This document shows positions 17,462 through 26,144 of a DNA stretch of 64,000 nucleotides, in pieces. Both the position numbers and the translations under genes were made by a program. Within the stretch, counting starts at the first letter, position 1. Each line of letters starts with the position of its first letter. The DNA lies in contig NZ_JAAGOB010000001.1 of the NCBI RefSeq assembly GCF_010550695.1, forward strand, positions 372,001 through 436,000, read 5' to 3'. This DNA is from Phytoactinopolyspora alkaliphila (GTDB lineage: Bacteria; Actinomycetota; Actinomycetes; Jiangellales; Jiangellaceae). Under the pieces are notes generated by a model. The model ran no database searches and was not told where the DNA came from. It saw only the letters and a program-made list of their open reading frames with translations.

Positions 17462-18151
17462 ATGCACCTGGGTCGAGCGCTCTCGGCGGTGGTCGCCATG
17501 ATCGCACTTATGGGCTGCGGCGGAGGCGAGTCCGGCGAGGATCCCGACGGCGACGATACGACGGCGCCCGTCGAGCTCGACGTCGTCCTCGACGCGGAAC
17601 TCGGTGTCGGTGCTCCCACCGGACCCGACTATCCGCCGGACACGTCCGGCCTGGTCGCCGAGTACACCGTCACCAACAACGCCGATGTCGCCGTGCTCGT
17701 CGTAGAACGCCGGCCAGCGCAGATCACACCCACGGTCGATGTCCCCCTTCCGGACACCGAGGAATCCAGCTGGGTCTACAGTGACGAGGCCGGGACCGTC
17801 CTCGTCACCAAAGAGATCTTCCCCACCAGCCGCAGGAGCGGGACCGACAGCAACACCGGTACCGCCTATCGGGCGCCCGCCGTGCGGCTGGAACCCGGTG
17901 AGAGCGTCACCGGCCGCGCCTTCGCCCTCACCCCGTTGCGCCGGATAGCGCCCGATGCCGACGTCTTCGATGTGCCGGGGCCGAGCACCCTGCCGACTCA
18001 GGCGACGTCGTGGTCGTTCTGTGTACAGGTGGCGCCGGACCCCGGCGAAAGCGGCGCGCCGACCATGGCCGACCACACCCCTGACCGTCAGCTCCTCTGT
18101 TCGGCGGGTACCGACCTACCCCCGGGCGCACTCACCGGCGGGTCGCGATGA
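17462..18151 (+). CDS. Putative lipoprotein in the RTX/M91 set
   Basis: 229 residues. The signal peptide MHLGRALSAVVAMIALMGC has a lipobox (LMGC), followed by an acidic linker (GGGESGEDPDGDDT). The mature part looks like a beta-sandwich (YTVTNNADVAVLVVERRPAQ) with a disulfide-capable pair near the end (WSFCVQV, QLLCSAG). The gene is tightly spaced between the helical protein and the protease (13 bp to the next start). An immunity or docking role is possible, but there is no direct evidence. Confidence 0.7.
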   Translation: MHLGRALSAVVAMIALMGCGGGESGEDPDGDDTTAPVELDVVLDAELGVGAPTGPDYPPDTSGLVAEYTVTNNADVAVLVVERRPAQITPTVDVPLPDTEESSWVYSDEAGTVLVTKEIFPTSRRSGTDSNTGTAYRAPAVRLEPGESVTGRAFALTPLRRIAPDADVFDVPGPSTLPTQATSWSFCVQVAPDPGESGAPTMADHTPDRQLLCSAGTDLPPGALTGGSR

Positions 18152-18164
18152 CCGGAGGCACACC

Positions 18165-20018
18165 ATGTCCGTGACGCTCCCTGACGTGTGGGATCTGCAG
18201 GCCGAGACCAGCTATCTCGACACCGCTAAGCACGCATGGCAGACCCTGGCTACCGATTTTGGCGAAGAGGCGACGAATCAGCGCAACCGTGAGGCCGAAC
18301 TGCGGCTCAACTGGGAATGCGCCATGGCCGACAGCTATTTCGAGCACGCCGAACGAGTAGCTGCCGTCCTTGGTGACGCTTCTGACATCTACGGCGAGAT
18401 CGCGGACCTGTTCGGCCAGCTCAAGACCGATGTACGCGACGCACAGGAGGACCTCGACACCAGCTTCGCCCGGGCTGCGGCCGGCACTAAATCCGCGGTA
18501 CGTACCGATGGGATGGTCACATTCACGCCGTGGAACGACGATGACGACCTGAGCCATGTCGATGCTGAGTTCAAGACCGCTCAGGGCATCGTGGACGATG
18601 CGATCGAGCTGGTCAGAAGCCGTGACGAGAAGCTCTTAGAGCTGGGCAGGGATATCTTCGCACTGACGCGAGACTGGGGCGAAGCTGCGGACGGCACGGA
18701 CCCAGGCTGGGACGTGCCCACCGGCTACACCCATGGCGTTCAGGTGACCTCCCTCGACGGCACAACCGTGATTACCACGGGTGACGGCGCGGACCACGTG
18801 GAGGTGACCGTCGACCCGGATACCGGCGAGACCGTGGTGACCATCACCGATGCGTCCGGAAATGTGACCACGGAGCGGATCGCCGCAGGCGAGGACGTGG
18901 TCATCAACACCGGCCGCGGCAATGACGAGATTTTCGTGCCACCCGGTACTGCCGTGCACGTCAGGTTCGCCACCGGTGCCGGTGACGACACCATCTCCGC
19001 CCAAGGCTCCGAGGGAAACCTGGAAGCGTTCGGCGGCGACGGACTGGACAGCATCGAGACCGGTATCGGTAATGACTTCGTCAGTGGTGGCCGTGGCGAC
19101 GACTACATCGACGGCGGCGCCGGCAACGACGTCCTCGCCGGCCGGCTCGGTGACGATGTCATCTACGGCATGGACGGGGACGACGTGATTCTCGGCGGCG
19201 CCGGACGCGACTACCTGGAGGGTGCGTCTGGAGACGACCGCATCTTCGGCGGCGACGGCCAGGACACCATATCCGGCGGCTTCGGCGACGACCGCATCTT
19301 CGGCGGCCAAGGCAACGACACGATCTATGCGGGCGGCGGCACGGACACCATCGACGGCCAGGGCGGCCGGGACGAGATCTACATGGAAGCGGGCGATATC
19401 GCCCCTGGAGGCGAGAGCGTCGTCATCGTCGAGATCCCGTCCGAGGAGGAGTACCTTCGCTGGCTGGAGTTCGAGGTGGGTGGCTCGCAGGAGTTCAGGG
19501 ACCGGGTGCTCGCCGATCTGCACATGATGGCATCCAGCCCCACGGGGCAGAAGATGCTAGAGCGCCAGGGCGAGCACTACGACAACTCGGGCTTCCTCGG
19601 TTTCGGCAAGGACAAGGTCACCATCGCCGAGCACCCCGGTGGCAACAACAGCGCATCCAGGTCGGGTGACGACTACCGGGTGGAGCTCGACGTCAACCAT
19701 CTTTCCCCCGGCTACGACATGGGTTACACCGAGAACTACGACATCACCCCGCCCGTCGTCTTCTTCTTCCACGAACTCGGGCACATCAACCAGTACCGCA
19801 CCGGCGAGCACAAGCAGTTCCGTGACTCGTCCGACCCCGATGGCAGAGCCCGGTACTCCGACGGGACCCCTCTCATCGAGCGGCAGAACGTCGGTCTGCC
19901 GTGGGACGCCGACTGGGACGGGACCACCGCGGAGGAGATCGATCCCGACTACGACTTCGACTTCACCGAGAATGCCTTCCGTGACGAGCTTGGGCTGCCC
20001 AAACGCAACCAGTACTGA
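18165..20018 (+). CDS. Helical-domain/RTX-repeat/M91-type zinc metalloprotease
   Basis: 617 residues, no signal peptide. Residues 1 to about 185 are helical (coiled WXG/LXG-like: ETSYLDTAKHAWQTLATDFG, YFEHAERVAAVLGDAS). Residues 187-285 form a beta region. Residues 289-405 carry about nine RTX nonapeptides (GGxGxDxIxG type, such as GGAGNDVLAG), which bind calcium. The C-terminus has HELGHINQYRTGEH (His536, Glu537, His540), then PLIERQNVGLPWD and TENAFRDELGLPKRNQY. This is the pattern of M91 peptidases, the family of the NleD effector. The start has a clear CGGAGG. It is likely exported by a leaderless route, plausibly type VII, and may act as a toxin or effector. Confidence 0.8.
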   Translation: MSVTLPDVWDLQAETSYLDTAKHAWQTLATDFGEEATNQRNREAELRLNWECAMADSYFEHAERVAAVLGDASDIYGEIADLFGQLKTDVRDAQEDLDTSFARAAAGTKSAVRTDGMVTFTPWNDDDDLSHVDAEFKTAQGIVDDAIELVRSRDEKLLELGRDIFALTRDWGEAADGTDPGWDVPTGYTHGVQVTSLDGTTVITTGDGADHVEVTVDPDTGETVVTITDASGNVTTERIAAGEDVVINTGRGNDEIFVPPGTAVHVRFATGAGDDTISAQGSEGNLEAFGGDGLDSIETGIGNDFVSGGRGDDYIDGGAGNDVLAGRLGDDVIYGMDGDDVILGGAGRDYLEGASGDDRIFGGDGQDTISGGFGDDRIFGGQGNDTIYAGGGTDTIDGQGGRDEIYMEAGDIAPGGESVVIVEIPSEEEYLRWLEFEVGGSQEFRDRVLADLHMMASSPTGQKMLERQGEHYDNSGFLGFGKDKVTIAEHPGGNNSASRSGDDYRVELDVNHLSPGYDMGYTENYDITPPVVFFFHELGHINQYRTGEHKQFRDSSDPDGRARYSDGTPLIERQNVGLPWDADWDGTTAEEIDPDYDFDFTENAFRDELGLPKRNQY

Positions 20019-20179
20019 ACCCTTGGGCGTGTCGTTCGAGCCGATGATCGTTTGTCTAATGGGCTGTTGTCGCCGCTCGCTCGCTCGACTCGGCAGACTG
20101 GTTGACCACCTAGATGACGAAGCCAACCGACAAGCACATAAAGGATACTGATTGCTCCGGGGCGCGTCCGTGCCGAGTA

Positions 20180-20365
20180 TTACTCCTTCACCGCACCCGA
20201 GGTCAGGCCCTGCACGATCCACTTGCTCGCCAGTGCGAACAGCACCATCGTGGGCAGGACCGTGAGTACGGCGGCCGCTGACATCGACCCCCAGTTGACG
20301 ATGAACGCCGCGATGATGCCCGGCGTCATCACCGGCACGAGCACGCGGAACAGCGCGCCCAGGCG
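20180..20365 (-). pseudogene. Relic of a carbohydrate ABC transporter permease (MalG-like)
   Basis: Read leftwards: FRVLVPVMTPGIIAAFIVNW, then SMSAAAVLTVLPTMVLFALA and SKWIVQGLTSGAVKE, stop. These are the last segments of a MalG-type sugar permease. The EAA-loop exit is joined directly to the NWGSMSAAAVL block, skipping about 40 residues normally in between. The 5' part of the gene is gone. It sits beside the PL8 lyase and may once have imported its product. Confidence 0.7.
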
Positions 20366-20387
20366 ACAGCAGCCGTCGCGCCGTCAG

Positions 20388-23369
20388 TTATGAGAGTCGG
20401 GAGCGGTGGAACGTCACCTGATGTGTGGAACCGTCCGCGCCGCTCGTGTCCACGCGGAATCTGATCGCGCGATCTGTGTCCTCCACGGTAACCGTTTCAT
20501 CGGCTGTCCAGCTCCGATAGCCGGCGCGGCGCAGTTCCACGGACAGTGACTCCTGTAGGTGGGTGGGGTCGGAGACCGCGACCGTGAGTGTGCCGGCTCT
20601 CTCTCGGATCATGATCGAACAGGGCTGGTCGACAGTGACGTTGTGAGCCGAACCGGCACTCCAGAAATTCGTGGCCACGATTCCCACACGCGGCACCCGA
20701 ACGGTCTGTGCGTCTCCTGTATTGGCGACGATCTCGATTCCCGGATCGGCTGCGATCTCTGCCGTGCGTTCCGCTGAGATCCCGGGGAGGACGACGTATG
20801 CGTACGCCGCTGCATCGGGAGCGGCGCCGTGGTCGAGCCACAGCGTGATGTAGCGACGGGTGATGGGATCGGGGGACTCCACCACATTCACGTCGCGCCA
20901 GCTGCCGGTCCGTTCCTCGCGTAGCGCGTGCAGCGTCGCTCCGCCCGGGAACAGGTAGCCGCCGACCCCTTCCAGATGCGCCCAGCGGGCCCCGTCGAAG
21001 GTGGCGTTCCATCCCAGGGTGGTGGGTTGCTGCTCGCCGTCGACAGTCAGCACGTTGGTGCCGTCTGCGTGCAGGTTGCGGTTCTCGACGATGGTCTCGA
21101 CCGTTTCGGTCGGCTCGGCGAGAGTCAGGTAGAGATACGGGTCGTACGAGTACGAGCTGAACTCCCGGCTGGTGATCGAGACACTGAGCCCGGCGCTGTC
21201 CGGCGCGCCGTGTTTGAGGGCGAGGCTGACCCGGTCGTTGCCGGCGCTGAGCTGTTCGAGTACGTGCGACGTGACGTCGATGACCCGCCACCGGTGGTGC
21301 TCGTCCACGTGGGCGGAGCCGAGTCGCGGGCCGGTGGCCGGCTTGGTGTTCCACGTCAGTGTGGATTCGTCCCAGGCTTCAGCGACGCCGTGCGCGTCGA
21401 TGCCGGCTTCGTTGCCGCCGGAGTCCTGCACTCGCGCGTAGACGTGGAGACTTGCCGAGACGACCTCAGCGGGCAGGTCGGACAGGTTGAAGGCGAAGTA
21501 GGCTTCGCTGGTTTCGTTCGGGCTGCCCTTCTTCACGAGCAATTGCCTGTCGGAGCCGAAGTTGTCGTCGGCCTTGCTGCCCGCGTTGACGTGGGCGTCG
21601 GCGATGGCCTCGGCGTAGTGGCCACCGCCGCCGGTGATGCCCGCACCGAGGGCGACGACGCGGTCGTCCAGGCAGAACCAGGACTTCTTCGCCCGCAGCG
21701 CCGACTCCATAGCGTTGAGCTCCATGCCAACCGCGGCGAACTCGTTCCCGAGTACGGAACCGCCCACCCACCGGGTGTCCGGCCGCGATCCGCTTCCGGC
21801 ACTCTCGTTCAGCTGTCGCGTGTCGACGGTGATGCCGGGCAGCCGGTTCGGGTCGACCGTCGGCCAGAAGCCGTCCATGAAGTGGCCGTTGTCTGCGTTG
21901 TACAGGTACGTCATGCCGTCGGCGGTGTGCCAGGCTTTGAGGTTCTCGCCGTTGACGACCTCGTAGCGGCCGACCCGCGCGCTGCACATCGCGATCGCGT
22001 AGGCCCAGCCGGGCCGGCGGTGGATGGCGCGGGCCATCTGGGCGAACAGCTTGTGGTTCACCGGGTCCGGTGCAGGCTGCGCGGACTCGTCATCCAGCAG
22101 ATCCTTGAACAGGGCCAGCCGCGGGACCGACGCTTCGCTGAGCGGGTCGTCGTAGGTGTCGCGCTCGATCCAGCCCTTGACCATGGCCCGCCAGCGTGCC
22201 TCGGTCTCCTCGTCGGCCGCCTGCGCCAGCCGGAGGACGATCTCCGACACGTGGTGGCCGCCGCCGTGATCGCCCGTGGCACGAGAGATCGACCGGCCCC
22301 GGATGCAGTCGAGCAACTGGTTGTCGTAGACCACCGGTGCCAGCATGAGATCGACGGTGCTGAACGCGAATTCCCGCTCCGCGTTGCCGATGTCCCACGG
22401 GGAGCCCGCGTACAGCACCAGCTGATTGGCGAAGCGATCGACGAAGGTCACGCCGTAGCTGCCGGTATACGGAATGCGCGTGTGGTAAAGGTACGAACCG
22501 TCGCGGTAGAAGCCGTCGCCGTCGCTCACGTAGACGAAGATGTCGGTGAGTCCATCGCGCGCGCGAGTGATGCGCTCCTCGTCGCGCCCGACGATGCCGC
22601 GGATCGCCACTGCTTCGCACAGCAACATGCGATTGGATCCGGTGGACAGCTTCTTGCGCTCGTCGATGTACTGATAATGCGGGTCCGGGATGAAGTGATC
22701 CACGGTGTCGATATAGCGCCGCAACGCCTCCGCGGGGACGTGTTCGTACATCAGTGCACAGGTGTTCATCAGCGCGTTCGGGCCGCTGATCTCCCAGTGG
22801 TACCAGTTGCCGAACTCGGACCGCCCGGCGTAGAAGATCCGCTGGTTGGTCGTCTCCATTCCGGTCAGGACCTCGGAGAGCACGTTGGAGTCACCTTCGA
22901 AGCGTGACCCCGGCGTCCGGAAGGCGGCGGCCATCCGCTGGAGCCGGACAAGCGTGAGCGGTATACGCGCCGACGCGTCGTAGCTGTCCTCCTCGATGAA
23001 CGGCATATCCACGAAGACGCCGGGCCGGTCTGCGGATCGGTCGATCAGCTCGATGGAGGACGCTACGTCGTCGTCGATGCGGTCCACGGCGGCTTCGAAG
23101 TCCGGGTCGGAGCCGTCGAAGTCACCGCCAGTGAGCAGCGTGACCCAGGTGGCACGCAGCGAGTCGTATTGGTCATCCGTCGCGGCCCGGGCGGTGGCCG
23201 GCGCGAGGAGACCGCCCGGCGCGACGGCCATTCCGGCAGCGATGGCGCCGGTGCCCAGAATGAGGTGCCGCCGGGACAACCGAGCGAGACTGGTGCCTTC
23301 TGTGGTGACACGTTGGTAAGCGGAGGTCGCCGGGGTATGGCCATGCTTCGTTTCCTCGCCACCGTCCAT
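20388..23369 (-). CDS. Polysaccharide lyase family 8 with an inserted DNRLRE/CBM-like module
   Basis: 993 residues. A Tat signal is present (LSRRHLILGTGAIAAGMAVA). The alpha/alpha toroid holds the PL8 catalytic motifs GNWYHWEISGPNALMNT and RDGSYLYHTRIPYTGSYG with catalytic His and Tyr. The beta-sandwich follows (MAYL-type region GENLKAWHTADGMTYLYN). Between GAGITG and VETIVENRNL, about 177 residues (580-756) form a DNRLRE/CBM96-like module (SEAYFAFNLSDLPAEVVSAS, WDESTLTWNTKPATGPRLG). It splits a loop of the lyase sandwich. It is probably a secreted lyase for hyaluronan, chondroitin or xanthan-like polymers by beta-elimination. ATG 23369 starts just before the Tat motif. Confidence 0.9.
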   Translation of the reverse strand: MDGGEETKHGHTPATSAYQRVTTEGTSLARLSRRHLILGTGAIAAGMAVAPGGLLAPATARAATDDQYDSLRATWVTLLTGGDFDGSDPDFEAAVDRIDDDVASSIELIDRSADRPGVFVDMPFIEEDSYDASARIPLTLVRLQRMAAAFRTPGSRFEGDSNVLSEVLTGMETTNQRIFYAGRSEFGNWYHWEISGPNALMNTCALMYEHVPAEALRRYIDTVDHFIPDPHYQYIDERKKLSTGSNRMLLCEAVAIRGIVGRDEERITRARDGLTDIFVYVSDGDGFYRDGSYLYHTRIPYTGSYGVTFVDRFANQLVLYAGSPWDIGNAEREFAFSTVDLMLAPVVYDNQLLDCIRGRSISRATGDHGGGHHVSEIVLRLAQAADEETEARWRAMVKGWIERDTYDDPLSEASVPRLALFKDLLDDESAQPAPDPVNHKLFAQMARAIHRRPGWAYAIAMCSARVGRYEVVNGENLKAWHTADGMTYLYNADNGHFMDGFWPTVDPNRLPGITVDTRQLNESAGSGSRPDTRWVGGSVLGNEFAAVGMELNAMESALRAKKSWFCLDDRVVALGAGITGGGGHYAEAIADAHVNAGSKADDNFGSDRQLLVKKGSPNETSEAYFAFNLSDLPAEVVSASLHVYARVQDSGGNEAGIDAHGVAEAWDESTLTWNTKPATGPRLGSAHVDEHHRWRVIDVTSHVLEQLSAGNDRVSLALKHGAPDSAGLSVSITSREFSSYSYDPYLYLTLAEPTETVETIVENRNLHADGTNVLTVDGEQQPTTLGWNATFDGARWAHLEGVGGYLFPGGATLHALREERTGSWRDVNVVESPDPITRRYITLWLDHGAAPDAAAYAYVVLPGISAERTAEIAADPGIEIVANTGDAQTVRVPRVGIVATNFWSAGSAHNVTVDQPCSIMIRERAGTLTVAVSDPTHLQESLSVELRRAGYRSWTADETVTVEDTDRAIRFRVDTSGADGSTHQVTFHRSRLS

Positions 23370-23416
23370 GTGGAGCCGCCCTTCGGTCGTCGGATATACC
23401 CAGAACCCGTCAGCTA

Positions 23417-23460
23417 TGCGAGCGTTTGCACAGAATGCACGACGCATTCCGGGCGTGTCA
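23417..23460 (-). promoter_or_regulatory. Promoter/operator region of the PL8 gene
   Basis: It contains the TTGC-N4-AATGCACGACG motif (23426-23444) shared with the propeller gene, plus tgtcaa (TTGACA on the gene strand) at 23456-23461. The overlapping TGCGAGCGTTTGCA (23417-23430) resembles a degenerate LacI-family operator. Confidence 0.5.
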
Positions 23461-23549
23461 ATGGCACCTACAAGCACTGCGACAGGCTCAGCGGCGTCTA
23501 AGGGTTGACAGGCGGCAGTTGGACCGGCAGCATGCTAAGACCGGGTTCT

Positions 23550-23563
23550 TGCAAACGTTTGTA
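23550..23563. promoter_or_regulatory. LacI-type palindrome upstream of the PL8 gene
   Basis: TGCAAACGTTTGTA contains the perfect 10-bp palindrome CAAACGTTTG centred on CG, as in LacI/GalR operators. It lies about 185 bp upstream of the PL8 start. No LacI-type regulator gene is in the window. Confidence 0.45.
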
Positions 23564-23631
23564 CCGCCCCGGGGAGCACGTGAGGAGTAGTTGTGCATAC
23601 GTCCGCGGGAAACATTTCCTCACGAACACCG

Positions 23632-24111
23632 TCATCCTCGAGTTCGCCGGCTGCGAGAGTCGCTGAACTCCTGTAGCCGTACCGGTCCGGGACCGCGGCC
23701 CTGGAGCGTGTCGTCGGGATTGAGCAACAGGCAGGCCTTCATGGACAGGCACCCACAGCCGATGCACCCGGTCAGCTCGTTCTCAAGATTCTCGATCGCG
23801 CGCCGGCGTTCCTCGAGCTCCTTCTTCCAGGCGCGGGAGACTCGTTGCCAGTCCGCATGGGTGGGAGCATGGTCGAATGGAAGGGTCGCGAAGACCTTGG
23901 CGACATCCGAGAGTGGGATACCGAGTCGCTTGGCCATGATGATCAGCGAGATGCGCCGGATCATGTGCCGTGCGAAGATGCGCTGGTCGCAGCCGTTGCG
24001 CTCGGCGTAGATCAGGCCTTTGCGCTCGTAGAAGTGCAATGCGGAGGCAGACACGCCGGTCCGGCGGATGACTTCTCCGATCGTGAGGTGGTCGTCCGGA
24101 CTGGCGTGCAT
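23632..24111 (-). CDS. soxR: Redox-sensitive MerR-family activator SoxR
   Basis: 159 residues. The winged HTH LTIGEVIRRTGVSASALHFY and ERKGLIYAERN is followed by a dimerisation helix. The [2Fe-2S] cluster ligands are in CIGCGCLSMKAC (C-x2-C-x-C-x5-C). SoxR senses redox-active compounds or superoxide and activates promoters with a long spacer. Such a promoter lies 60-90 bp upstream of this start, so soxR is probably self-controlled. The C-terminal tail (SDSRSRRTRG) is basic. The upstream gene on the same strand is an MFS exporter. Confidence 0.93.
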   Translation of the reverse strand: MHASPDDHLTIGEVIRRTGVSASALHFYERKGLIYAERNGCDQRIFARHMIRRISLIIMAKRLGIPLSDVAKVFATLPFDHAPTHADWQRVSRAWKKELEERRRAIENLENELTGCIGCGCLSMKACLLLNPDDTLQGRGPGPVRLQEFSDSRSRRTRG

Positions 24112-24170
24112 GTCATCCTCGTTGAATCAGCTTTAGACGGACGCGTGGTGTCGTCTTGACGGTCGCCGCG

Positions 24171-24201
24171 ACGATACGAGCTCAACTATGGTCGAGGTCA
24201 A
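24171..24201 (-). promoter_or_regulatory. SoxR-type promoter with a 19-bp spacer
   Basis: On the minus strand, TTGACC (24196-24201) and TATCGT (24171-24176) are separated by 19 bp. The spacer region contains the near-dyad CTCGAC-CATA-GTTGAG. Overlong spacers with a central dyad are the hallmark of MerR/SoxR-controlled promoters. It reads into soxR. Confidence 0.6.
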
Positions 24202-24230
24202 GCGCGGCGATGCAAGTTCTGGAACGAACG

Positions 24231-25730
24231 TCAGCCGGCGTGGAGGGCAGCCGAGCGTCGGGTGAAGATCAGTCGAGCCACGATGATCGAGAGCACGAGG
24301 CACAGCCCGCCGACGCCGAGCTGGGTCATGTGCCAGGACCACGTAAACGCGGCCAGTTCTGCGGTTGCATCACTGCTGACCTCGCCTGCACTTACGGCCG
24401 CGGCGTGGGTCGTGTCGCCGAGCTTGGCGGCGAGGAGGCCGATCAGGGTGGCGCTGAATGCGGCGATCACGAGGGCTTCTGCCGCGCCTCGCAGTGTGTT
24501 GAGGAACCCGGCCGCCATGCCGACGGAGTCGGCAGGAACGAGGCTCATGGCCTGCCCATCTGTGATCCCGAACGAGGTGCCCATGCCGGTACCGATCATC
24601 AGCAGCGGGCCGGCGACGATGGCGACGGTGTGCTCGGCGCTGAGCGCCATCAGCCACAGGTTCCCAACCACGACGAGCGCCAAGGCGATAAGGATCAACA
24701 GGCGGGCCGGTGCGCCCCTGTTCACCAGGGTTACGGCGATCATGGGCATGACCAGCACGGGTGCGGTCAGCAGCAGCATCGTCGCGCCGGTGACTGCCGG
24801 CGATAGACCGGCAGCGGTCTGCAGGTAGGTGGGAAGGAACACCAGGACGCCGAGGAAGCCGATCGATGTGGTCAGTGTCGCCAGGCACCACCCGGTGAAT
24901 CCGCGATTGGCGACCAGAGAAGGCGCGAGCACGGGGGAGGCGCTGCGGCGTTGCGCGGCACTGAAGAGAACCAAGGCGATCAGGCCGGCGACTGCGGCGA
25001 TCACGATGATCGGATGAGTCCAGCCCAGCGCGCTGGCCTCCAGAAGAGCGAACATCAGCAGGGTGAGCGCAGCGACGAACAGCAGGCTCCCTACCCAATC
25101 GGTGCGACCGGCGCCGATCGCGCGCGACTCGCGGGCACGGGTCGCGCCGAGTGCGATGAGAAGACCGACGACCGTGAACACCGCGAAGCTGCCCCGCCAC
25201 CCGGTGGCGCTGATCAGGACGCCTGACATCGTCGGGCCGACCGCTATGCCAATCCCTGCCATCGTGCCCATCAGGGCGAACACTCGGTTGCGCGCCTCAC
25301 CGTCGTAGCAGGAGGCGAGCAGGGCACCGCCGGCCGCCATGATTCCGGCACCCCCGGCACCGGACACGATCCGGGCGATATCGAGGAACACGATCGATGG
25401 GCTCACCGCCGCCGTGAGGAATCCGACTGCGAAGACCAGTGCGGCGACGATGAACACTCGACGTCGCCCGACCCGATCAGCGGTCGAGCCCGCGACGAGC
25501 GTCATGGCCGCGAAGGCGAGGTTGTAGCCGGCGACGACCCAGTGCAACGGTGACCCGGATGTGTCCAGGTCGCGTCCGATGCTCGGCAGTCCGACCGCGG
25601 TGCCCGAGATCGACATCGCGACCAGAACCACTCCGACGAGGACCACCGAAAGCGTCAACGGGGAGGATCGATCCGCTGCTGTCGCCGGCGCTGCCGAGAT
25701 AGGTGAGGACTCGGATGTTGTGGTGTCCAT
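24231..25730 (-). CDS. MFS drug exporter, 14-TM DHA2 type
   Basis: 499 residues, largely membrane-embedded. Loop 2-3 has the MFS motif GSTADRVGRRRVFI. TM5 has GIGIAVGPTMSGVLISATGW, antiporter motif C. The segment RAVGLPSIGRDLDTSGSPLHWV-like near the start (VGLPSIGRDL, HWVVAGYNLAFA) is typical of EmrB/QacA transporters. It probably exports toxic or redox-active compounds by proton antiport. It precedes soxR by 119 bp on the same strand, but the SoxR-type promoter lies after it. Upstream 25731-26144 shows no intact gene. Confidence 0.9.
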   Translation of the reverse strand: MDTTTSESSPISAAPATAADRSSPLTLSVVLVGVVLVAMSISGTAVGLPSIGRDLDTSGSPLHWVVAGYNLAFAAMTLVAGSTADRVGRRRVFIVAALVFAVGFLTAAVSPSIVFLDIARIVSGAGGAGIMAAGGALLASCYDGEARNRVFALMGTMAGIGIAVGPTMSGVLISATGWRGSFAVFTVVGLLIALGATRARESRAIGAGRTDWVGSLLFVAALTLLMFALLEASALGWTHPIIVIAAVAGLIALVLFSAAQRRSASPVLAPSLVANRGFTGWCLATLTTSIGFLGVLVFLPTYLQTAAGLSPAVTGATMLLLTAPVLVMPMIAVTLVNRGAPARLLILIALALVVVGNLWLMALSAEHTVAIVAGPLLMIGTGMGTSFGITDGQAMSLVPADSVGMAAGFLNTLRGAAEALVIAAFSATLIGLLAAKLGDTTHAAAVSAGEVSSDATAELAAFTWSWHMTQLGVGGLCLVLSIIVARLIFTRRSAALHAG

Positions 25731-26144
25731 GCTCTTCGCCTTCGTGCAGGAGACGTGTCATCCAAGAGCCCACCAGCTCAACTGCGATTGAGGGCAAACG
25801 AGGTGGCTAGCGCGGTACAGACCTAGCTCTCAACTGTGCGCATCGCATCCAGCAGCTCGCCGTAGCCGGCAGCGTGGAACGCCAGGTCTTGCGCTCGAGC
25901 CGCCAGCGCTGCCCCAGAACAGGGTGTCCCTGGTGGGTAGCCCACGACGTCCGGGTCTGACCATAGAACGGATGGGGATCAAGCCACGGTGGCGGCAGGG
26001 TCGACTCTCGACCGGCGTTCTGAGCGGTCAAAAACCGGTGGGATCATCGAGGACCGGCGGATACGCTCTAACCCCAGCCGCCCCCGTGCGGCTCGTGGCG
26101 ACCTCATCTCTACCGACAGTCGACCGACGCGCAGGAGTGACGAC

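Noticed and set aside
18636..19523. Open frame antisense to the RTX repeats
   Set aside because: It is a by-product of the biased codons of the RTX repeats; the plus strand encodes a coherent protein.
20928..22907. 659-codon open frame antisense to the PL8 gene
   Set aside because: It mirrors the codon structure of the lyase, has repetitive V/R/G-rich composition and no domain; the lyase strand has recognisable catalytic motifs.
25807..26031. Possible gene fragment upstream of the MFS exporter (minus strand, HPVLGQRWRLERKTW)
   Set aside because: The peptide shows some protein-like character with an apparent frameshift, but I could not match it to a family.
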